Source of the DNA: Aneurinibacillus sp. REN35
GTDB taxonomy: Bacteria > Bacillota > Bacilli > Aneurinibacillales > Aneurinibacillaceae
Assembly (NCBI RefSeq): GCF_041379945.2
Contig: NZ_JBFTXJ020000002.1
Location: forward strand, 186,001-250,000
Direction of reading: 5' to 3'
Length of the DNA stretch: 64,000 bases
Below, one piece after another: positions 59,997 to 64,000 of this stretch (positions are counted from its first letter, which is position 1; every line of letters starts with the position of its first letter). A program made the position numbers and the translations under genes. The notes below the pieces were generated by a model. The model saw only the letters and a program-made list of their open reading frames with translations, was not told the origin of the DNA and did not search any database.

Positions 59997-61232
59997 TTAG
60001 GATAATGAGGATTGTGGTTTCGTCTCCGCAAGCCCCATGGTCTGTGCTTTTTCGGCAAAAGACAAAGCGATGCGCACAAATAGGTTAACACCGGTTGTCA
60101 GCGCGTCTTCGTCAATGGTGAACTTTGGGTGGTGATGAGGATGAATGATGCCTTTCTGTTTGTTTCCGGCTCCTACATAAAAGAATGTACCCGGTACGTG
60201 CTGCTGAAAAGCGGAGAAATCTTCACCGCCCATATTCGGTTTCATTCGATCAATCGTAGTTTCGCCGAATGCATCCAGAACGATATCCTCAATAAAAGCA
60301 GTAGTCTGATGATTGTTGATAACTGGGTGATAGCCAAATACATAATCAAAGTTATAGGTAGCACCGTGTGCATCTGTAATCCCTTTAATGACTCGCTCCA
60401 TCAATACAGGCAGGGAGGTGCGGACCTTTTGATCAAGCGTACGCACAGTCCCGCGAATCAGCACCGTATCAGGAATCACATTGAACGTGGTACCCGCCGT
60501 AAATTGGGTTACCGAGACAACGACTTGATCAAGCGGGTCGGTGTTTCGTGATACGATGTGCTGAAGGTTTGTCACGACTTGGGAGCCGACAGCGATGCTG
60601 TCAATCGTCTGATGCGGCAGGGCGGCATGCCCGCCTTGTCCCTGAATCGTTAGTGTAAACTTATCCATCGAAGCCATCATCGGTCCGTAAACAATCCCGA
60701 TTTTACCGACATCAAGCGGAGACCATAGGTGAGTGCCGAAGACGGCATCTACGCCCTCTAAAACACCGGCATCCACCATCTCCTGAGCACCGCCTGGCCA
60801 TGTCTCTTCAGCATGCTGAAACAAAAATCGGACTTCTCCGTGAAGATGTTCTTTCAACTGGGTAAGGGCTTTGGCCGTACCAAGCAGCATAGCCGTATGG
60901 CCGTCATGACCGCAGGCATGCATGACACCAGGATTTTGAGACGTGAAATCGAAAGTATTCTCTTCTTGGATTGGCAGGGCATCCATATCGGCCCGCAGCG
61001 CAATGACCGGCCCAGGCTTCATGCCGATAAGGCGGGCCATTACACTCGTTCGGGTCGGGCGCGAGAGAATCAAATGACCGAATGATTCAAGTGTCTCATA
61101 GACAAATTGTGCTGTATTCTGTTCGTGAAAGGATAACTCTGGGTGCTGATGAAGATAGCGTCTCCATCCGATGACTTCCTGATTGATCGAGCTTATGATC
61201 TGCTCCATCATGGTGGTTGGCTCCATATTCAT
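59997..61232 (-). CDS. M20 family amidohydrolase (IAA-amino acid hydrolase/AmaA-like)
   Basis: A 411-residue metal-dependent amidohydrolase of the M20D group. Metal ligands are visible in MHACGHDGHTAML, HAEETWPGGA and NMGGEDFS, with a C-terminal histidine in IHPHHHPKF. Relatives split N-acyl amino acids, hippurate or indole-acetyl amino acids. The start is ATG 61232, with AAAGGAGG upstream; the frame continues to 61307. It lies between two genes under a shared promoter type and is divergent from the epimerase/DapA-like operon, so it may process the same compound. Confidence 0.9.
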   Translation of the reverse strand: MNMEPTTMMEQIISSINQEVIGWRRYLHQHPELSFHEQNTAQFVYETLESFGHLILSRPTRTSVMARLIGMKPGPVIALRADMDALPIQEENTFDFTSQNPGVMHACGHDGHTAMLLGTAKALTQLKEHLHGEVRFLFQHAEETWPGGAQEMVDAGVLEGVDAVFGTHLWSPLDVGKIGIVYGPMMASMDKFTLTIQGQGGHAALPHQTIDSIAVGSQVVTNLQHIVSRNTDPLDQVVVSVTQFTAGTTFNVIPDTVLIRGTVRTLDQKVRTSLPVLMERVIKGITDAHGATYNFDYVFGYHPVINNHQTTAFIEDIVLDAFGETTIDRMKPNMGGEDFSAFQQHVPGTFFYVGAGNKQKGIIHPHHHPKFTIDEDALTTGVNLFVRIALSFAEKAQTMGLAETKPQSSLS

Positions 61233-61348
61233 CTTGCTGCCTCCTTTATACATATGTAAGGTGATCGGATACCTCCCATGATAAAGTTGATGGATTGGAT
61301 TCGTCAATCAAATTAAATGATTCAGACGATTTGTGGGAAACGTACAGA

Positions 61349-61397
61349 TTTATAGACAGTTTATCGACTTGTCTTTTAATCGACAGCCCCATAAGAT
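61349..61397 (+). promoter_or_regulatory. Regulated promoter, copy 2: paired direct repeats plus -35/-10
   Basis: TTTATAGAC (61349-61357) and TTTATCGAC (61360-61368), 11 bases apart, then TTGTCT (61369-61374), 17 bases and TAAGAT (61392-61397). Nearly the same as 58488-58536. The repeats lie between the divergent amidohydrolase and epimerase genes, so the regulator could act on both. Confidence 0.75.
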
Positions 61398-61421
61398 GGG
61401 AGTAAGAACAGGATAGAGAGG

Positions 61422-62447
61422 ATGATACGCTTGAAAACCATACAAGAAGTCGAACGAAAATTAACAGAACCTTCCGATTTGTTAGTAAGAGATATCCAAA
61501 AAATTGAGGGGGATATTCTGATTCTAGGTGTCGGTGGGAAGATGGGACCGAGTCTGGCCGTCTTGGCCAAACGTGCGATCGAAGCGGCAGGAATACACAA
61601 GCGGGTCATCGGCGTATCGCGTTTCTCTTCCGGTGGTCTGCGTGAAGAGCTAGAGCGTGCAGGCATAGAAACCATCGCGGCTGATCTGTTAGAAGAAAGC
61701 GGTCTTGCGCTTGTACCGGAGACGAAAAATATTATATACATGGCAGGAACCAAGTTCGGAACGAAAGGAAATGAGCACTTCACCTGGGCGATGAATGCGT
61801 ATTTGCCAGGTCGAGTTGCAGAGAGGTTCCAACGGTCGCGTATCGTATCCTTTTCAACTGGAAACATATATCCGCTGACCCCGCTGGCTATGCAGGGAGC
61901 ATCAGAAGAGCATCCGGTAGGACCGGTTGGAGAATATGCGCAATCCTGCCTAGGACGTGAACGGATTTTTGAACATTTTTCACGCAAATTCGGCATTCCG
62001 CTTGTACAGTTCCGTTTAAATTATGCGATCGATATGCGTTATGGCGTCCTGCTTGAGGTTGCGCGTGCAGTGTATGAGCAGAAGCCGATTGATTTACGGA
62101 TGGGGCATGCCAACGTGATCTGGCAGGGAGATGCGAATGAATATGCGCTTAGATCCTTACTTATCTGTGACATGCCGCCTCGTGTGCTGAACGTCACCGG
62201 ACCTGAAACCGTATCCGTTCGCTGGCTGGCAGAGCAATTCGGTACGCGCTTTGGCGTCGCCCCGCAATTTATTAATCAAGAGGAGACTACAGCGCTTCTA
62301 AGTAATGCATCGGAGAGCCACCGTTTGTTCGGATATCCTAAAGTAAGCCTGCGTCAGATGATCGATTGGACGGCAGAGTGGGTACAACTCGGAGGCGAGA
62401 CGATTCAGAAGCCGACACACTTCCAGGAAAGGGAGGGAGCTTTTTAA
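61422..62447 (+). CDS. NAD-dependent epimerase/dehydratase-like protein
   Basis: A 341-residue extended short-chain dehydrogenase-like protein. The Rossmann motif is ILGVGGKMGPSLA (about 33-45), in place of the usual GGxGxxG; a serine/tyrosine active site is not in the standard Y-x-x-x-K form (GEYAQSCLGRE near 182). Start taken at ATG 61422; TTG 61431, nine bases after GAGAGG, is equally possible. It overlaps the DapA-like gene by one base. The altered catalytic motif suggests a non-standard reaction. Confidence 0.78.
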   Translation: MIRLKTIQEVERKLTEPSDLLVRDIQKIEGDILILGVGGKMGPSLAVLAKRAIEAAGIHKRVIGVSRFSSGGLREELERAGIETIAADLLEESGLALVPETKNIIYMAGTKFGTKGNEHFTWAMNAYLPGRVAERFQRSRIVSFSTGNIYPLTPLAMQGASEEHPVGPVGEYAQSCLGRERIFEHFSRKFGIPLVQFRLNYAIDMRYGVLLEVARAVYEQKPIDLRMGHANVIWQGDANEYALRSLLICDMPPRVLNVTGPETVSVRWLAEQFGTRFGVAPQFINQEETTALLSNASESHRLFGYPKVSLRQMIDWTAEWVQLGGETIQKPTHFQEREGAF

Positions 62448-63529
62448 TGAAGAATCACACATTATCTGAAGAACGATACAACCTGCTGCATGAAGGAACG
62501 GTCATTCCCGCTCATCCCCTTGCGCTTACACAGGCGCGTACGCTTGATGAGCACAGACAGCGGGCGTTAACCCGTTATTACATGGCGTCGGGAGCAGGGG
62601 GGATTGCGGTAGGTGTGCATACGACCCAATTTGAAATACGTGATCCGGAAATTGCGCTGTATGAAACGGTTCTGCGGTTGGCGGCGGAAGAGGTGGAGCG
62701 GGCTCGTCTCAATCGTCCATTTCTAAAAGTAGCAGGCATTTGCGGAGCGACGGATCAGGCGGTGCGTGAAGCCGAGCTGGCTGCGAGCCTGGGCTATGAT
62801 CTTGGTCTGGTAAGCGTAGGCGGATTATCCGATTTCTCGGAAGAAGAGCTTTTGCGTCATATCGAACGGGTCGCGCAGGTAATTCCGGTTTTCGGCTTCT
62901 ATCTTCAACCGTCTGTTGGCGGGCGCATCTTAAGCTTTGCATTTTGGAAGGCATTTGCCGATATTCCCGGTGTAATGGCGATTAAGATGGCGCCGTTCAA
63001 CCGCTACCAGACGCTTGATGTGGTACGGGCGGTCTGCTCGTCTGTACGCTGTGAAGACATTGCCCTGTATACGGGAAATGATGACAATATTATCGTAGAT
63101 CTGCTTACACAGTTCTCCTTTACGATAGATGGCCGGGAAGTAAAAAAACGGATCGTCGGTGGCTTGCTTGGGCATTGGGCGGTATGGACCGAGAAAGCGG
63201 TAGCGCTTTTACAAGAGATTAAGCTTGTGCGAGAGAGCGGCGCCGTTCCGGCCGAACTTTTGACGCGAGCCGTTGAGGTTACAGATGCGAATGCGGCCTT
63301 TTTTGATCCAGGTCATGACTTTGCTGGATGCATTGCGGGCATCCATGAGGTGCTGCGGCGGCAGGGTCTGCTAGCAGGGCGGTGGTGTCTTAATCCGGAT
63401 GAGGATCTATCGGAAGGGCAGATGGAGGAAATCGATCGGGTCTATCGAATGTATCCTCATCTTCATGATGATGCTTTCGTCAAAAGATACCGCGCAAAGT
63501 GGCTGGCGGATTCGCTTCCTTCCGTATAA
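62447..63529 (+). CDS. Dihydrodipicolinate synthase-like (DapA/NAL superfamily) protein
   Basis: A 360-residue TIM-barrel protein, longer than the usual 290-310 residues. The probable Schiff-base lysine is in IPGVMAIKMAPFNRYQ (about residue 183) and an aromatic YLQP precedes it (about 152-155). Such enzymes make or split carbon bonds next to a keto acid through an imine. GGGAGGGAG precedes the ATG, which overlaps the stop of the epimerase-like gene. It is probably an aldolase or dehydratase for the compound handled by this operon. Confidence 0.78.
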   Translation: MKNHTLSEERYNLLHEGTVIPAHPLALTQARTLDEHRQRALTRYYMASGAGGIAVGVHTTQFEIRDPEIALYETVLRLAAEEVERARLNRPFLKVAGICGATDQAVREAELAASLGYDLGLVSVGGLSDFSEEELLRHIERVAQVIPVFGFYLQPSVGGRILSFAFWKAFADIPGVMAIKMAPFNRYQTLDVVRAVCSSVRCEDIALYTGNDDNIIVDLLTQFSFTIDGREVKKRIVGGLLGHWAVWTEKAVALLQEIKLVRESGAVPAELLTRAVEVTDANAAFFDPGHDFAGCIAGIHEVLRRQGLLAGRWCLNPDEDLSEGQMEEIDRVYRMYPHLHDDAFVKRYRAKWLADSLPSV

Positions 63530-63565
63530 AAAAGGTAGATGTTTATCATCAGGGAGGAAGAGAAT

Positions 63566-64000
63566 ATGCTTATGAAGCTGCCGATTCACATTCATGAAGG
63601 CATTGCGATCGGAGTTATTGGACCGCAGGCAATTGTACACAAAGTAAGGCATACATTAAAAGCCTTTCCATCCTTTGCGCCCTCCTTTCATATATATGAG
63701 AATGAAACACAAGCCCTTGTGCTGGCCGAGAAAGTGATGCAGACAGCCGAAGTGCTGCTTATCTGCGAGTACCATGTATATAGAGTAATGAAAGGCACGA
63801 TGGATTTCGCCATTCCTGTTCACTACATTCCGCTTACAGGCTCAGGGTTATTTAGTGCATTGTTTCGTTTGAAGAAAGCGTATGGTATTCATGCGCTGTC
63901 CATTGACAGCATATCACAATCTTTTGTCGCGCAAGTATTTCAAGAACTGGATGAAGTTCTGCCGCCTGCCACGTATTTTGAAGGTGCGTCGATTGCTGCC
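63566..64000 (+). CDS. Unknown protein, possibly a regulator, cut by the window end
   Basis: The first 145 codons of a gene from ATG 63566 (AGGGAGGAAGAG upstream), open to the end of the window. It starts HIHEGIAIGVIGPQAIVHK, then shows alternating strands and helices with LAEKVMQTAEVLLICEYHVY and VHYIPLTGSGLFSALFR. This recalls sensor halves of regulators that respond to small ligands, but no DNA-binding part is inside the window. It is 36 bases after the DapA-like gene, so probably in the same operon, and could be the factor that binds the paired repeats. Confidence 0.55.
   Translation, partial: MLMKLPIHIHEGIAIGVIGPQAIVHKVRHTLKAFPSFAPSFHIYENETQALVLAEKVMQTAEVLLICEYHVYRVMKGTMDFAIPVHYIPLTGSGLFSALFRLKKAYGIHALSIDSISQSFVAQVFQELDEVLPPATYFEGASIAA

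Noticed and set aside
1-64000. CRISPR arrays, tRNA or rRNA genes, prophage or intact insertion sequences
   Set aside because: No spaced repeats, tRNA-like folds, rRNA blocks or phage structural genes were seen on reading either strand.

Overview
This 64 kb window looks like chromosome of an aerobic, spore-former-type Gram-positive bacterium (Bacillales; the gene mix and moderate GC fit Paenibacillaceae such as Aneurinibacillus or Brevibacillus, an inference from gene content only). Supporting signs are strong AGGAGG-type ribosome binding sites, frequent GTG/TTG starts, SAM-I and Mn-type riboswitches, lipoprotein signals in place of periplasmic proteins, and PucR, RsbU/RsbW-like and ECF regulators. 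No rRNA, tRNA, CRISPR array, intact insertion sequence or prophage was seen.

Layout. 1-9.1 kb: a catabolic operon on the plus strand with the end of a GABA-type aminotransferase, a three-gene polar amino acid ABC importer, an aldehyde dehydrogenase, a four-piece flavin/iron-sulfur amino acid or opine dehydrogenase (HcnABC-like, with its BFD iron-sulfur domain as a separate gene), an M81 metallopeptidase and a GNAT acetyltransferase. 9.1-10.2 kb: debris, namely a frameshifted IS3-family transposase scrap and a decayed secreted-protein gene. 10.2-15.8 kb: nitrous oxide reductase cluster nosZ-D-Y-F plus two lipoproteins; nosD appears frameshifted in its signal peptide. 15.9-20.3 kb: small secreted protein, orphan solute-binding protein, ECF sigma/anti-sigma pair, Crp/Fnr regulator, OsmC protein. 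20.4-25.2 kb: PucR regulator divergent from a (methyl)malonate-semialdehyde dehydrogenase and omega-amino acid aminotransferase, a probable beta-alanine pathway. 25.3-29.5 kb: lipoprotein and a minus-strand signalling operon (RsbW-like kinase, STAS antagonist, receiver-PP2C phosphatase, chemoreceptor). 29.7-31.9 kb: a PlsY-like acyltransferase next to a GNAT/class-V aminotransferase fusion. 33.3-36 kb: a yybP-ykoY manganese riboswitch heading DUF1232, diguanylate cyclase and AEC transporter genes. 36.1-41.5 kb: glycerate kinase, SLC13 transporter, two-component system and PepSY protein in one operon. 41.6-52.7 kb: housekeeping and accessory genes (MFS, TrmB, GDPD, racemase, AraC, MaoC, MOSC, DMT, TetR, HXXEE), then a SAM riboswitch before a cyclase-family gene. 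52.9-58.4 kb: small membrane proteins, a GNAT pseudogene, DinB, YczE, a second chemoreceptor and an MBL hydrolase. 58.5-64 kb: an NRAMP-like transporter, M20 amidohydrolase, and an operon of a sugar-nucleotide-epimerase-like protein, a DapA-like protein and an unknown protein cut by the window end.

The most interesting points are (i) the Mn riboswitch that may control a diguanylate cyclase, (ii) near-identical promoters with paired direct repeats before the NRAMP-like gene and the epimerase/DapA-like operon, suggesting a joint uptake and breakdown system for an unidentified compound, with a transporter that lacks the classical NRAMP metal motifs, (iii) the PlsY plus acyltransferase/aminotransferase fusion pair, (iv) the SAM riboswitch in front of a cyclase-family hydrolase, and (v) three promoter regions sharing a palindromic AAGTAAGTA-type site next to a TetR gene.
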